DNA from: Flavobacterium sp. ALD4
GTDB taxonomy: Bacteria > Bacteroidota > Bacteroidia > Flavobacteriales > Flavobacteriaceae
Length of the DNA stretch: 64,000 nt
Assembly (NCBI RefSeq): GCF_002836475.1
Contig: NZ_PJBJ01000030.1
Coordinates: 558,001-622,000 of the forward strand
Direction: 5' to 3'
Below, piece after piece: positions 63,782 to 64,000 of this stretch; within the stretch, counting starts at the first letter, position 1, and every line of letters begins with the position of its first letter. The notes under the pieces were generated by a model. It saw nothing but the letters and a program-made list of their open reading frames with translations. It searched no databases and was not told the origin of the DNA. The translations under genes and the position numbers were made by a program.

Positions 63782-64000
63782 GGAATTGTTGCGCTTTTTA
63801 AAATCATTCTTAAAAATCCTTAATTCCACTCTTTCATAACCCAGATAGTCCCGACGCTTCGCAAGACATCCTTTTACTTTATTTCTTACAATGTGAACAC
63901 ATTTAAGATTAAAACGTAAAAGATATAGCGTCCCAAAGCTTCAGGAGCAAGAAAAAGTTCCATATTGACACATCCCTGTAATGACAATTAAAACAAATCA

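Noticed and set aside
1..64000. tRNA, rRNA, CRISPR, insertion sequences, prophage, known riboswitches
   Set aside because: Read for T-loop motifs, repeat-spacer arrays, transposase motifs and terminal inverted repeats; none was convincing by eye.
63782..64000. Right-edge non-coding stretch
   Set aside because: No open frame, hairpin or repeat of note before the window ends.

Overview
The window is chromosomal DNA from a member of the Bacteroidota, most likely Flavobacterium or a close relative of the family Flavobacteriaceae. The signs are low G+C, genes without clear Shine-Dalgarno sites, many promoters with the Bacteroidota -7 element TAnnTTTG, and family-typical content: a TonB-dependent receptor with a CarboxypepD_reg plug, a T9SS sorting domain, DUF4271, DUF4296, DUF3098 and DUF5686 proteins, and the gene order ftsX-DUF3098-uppP-truB. 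No rRNA, tRNA, CRISPR array, IS element or prophage was recognised.

Layout. 1-4 kb: class Ia ribonucleotide reductase (nrdB then nrdA, minus strand, nrdA cut by the window edge) and a DUF3109 protein. 4-12.8 kb: a decayed marC, a small membrane protein with a shortened flavoprotein, an acyltransferase, a minus-strand run HupE-like/dCMP deaminase/S41 protease, a TerB-like protein, fructose-1,6-bisphosphatase, a GNAT acetyltransferase and aspartate kinase. 12.8-17.3 kb: a large outer-membrane protein gene broken by two in-frame TGA codons, then a glycosyltransferase. 17.4-34.7 kb: phosphate-starvation genes (pstSCAB-phoU, a phosphate-selective porin, phoBR, a TonB receptor, a beta-helix-like lipoprotein and a T9SS mini-protein), interrupted by a terC/porin deletion scar and by a LysR-tsaC-sbtA group. 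34.8-47 kb: LuxE-like protein, tyrS, an epimerase, a glycosyltransferase-pyrC-DUF4296 operon, DUF4271-hemD, an Lrp regulator, a zinc peptidase and leuS. 47.2-53.3 kb: ftsX, DUF3098, uppP, truB, a decayed outer-membrane gene, a thioredoxin-like protein, a patatin, pyrH and frr. 53.4-64 kb: DUF5686 protein, SMR exporter, CPA2 antiporter, RND transporter, MscS channel, TlpA-like lipoprotein and a small membrane protein.

The strongest system-level observation is a candidate Pho regulon that can be read directly from the DNA. Five promoters (pstC, pstS, the porin, the TonB receptor and the beta-helix lipoprotein) carry TAACA-like repeats at exactly 11-bp spacing. In every case the repeat register lies 9 bp upstream of a -7 element, although in pstC and the porin the most proximal repeat has diverged. 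This resembles PhoP/PhoB boxes known elsewhere, and phoB and phoR are in the same window. It places the TonB receptor and its lipoprotein neighbour, which have no assigned substrate, in the phosphate-starvation response.

Four genes or gene pairs are clearly decayed (marC, the large outer-membrane protein, terC/porin and an outer-membrane hypothetical). All encode membrane or envelope proteins.
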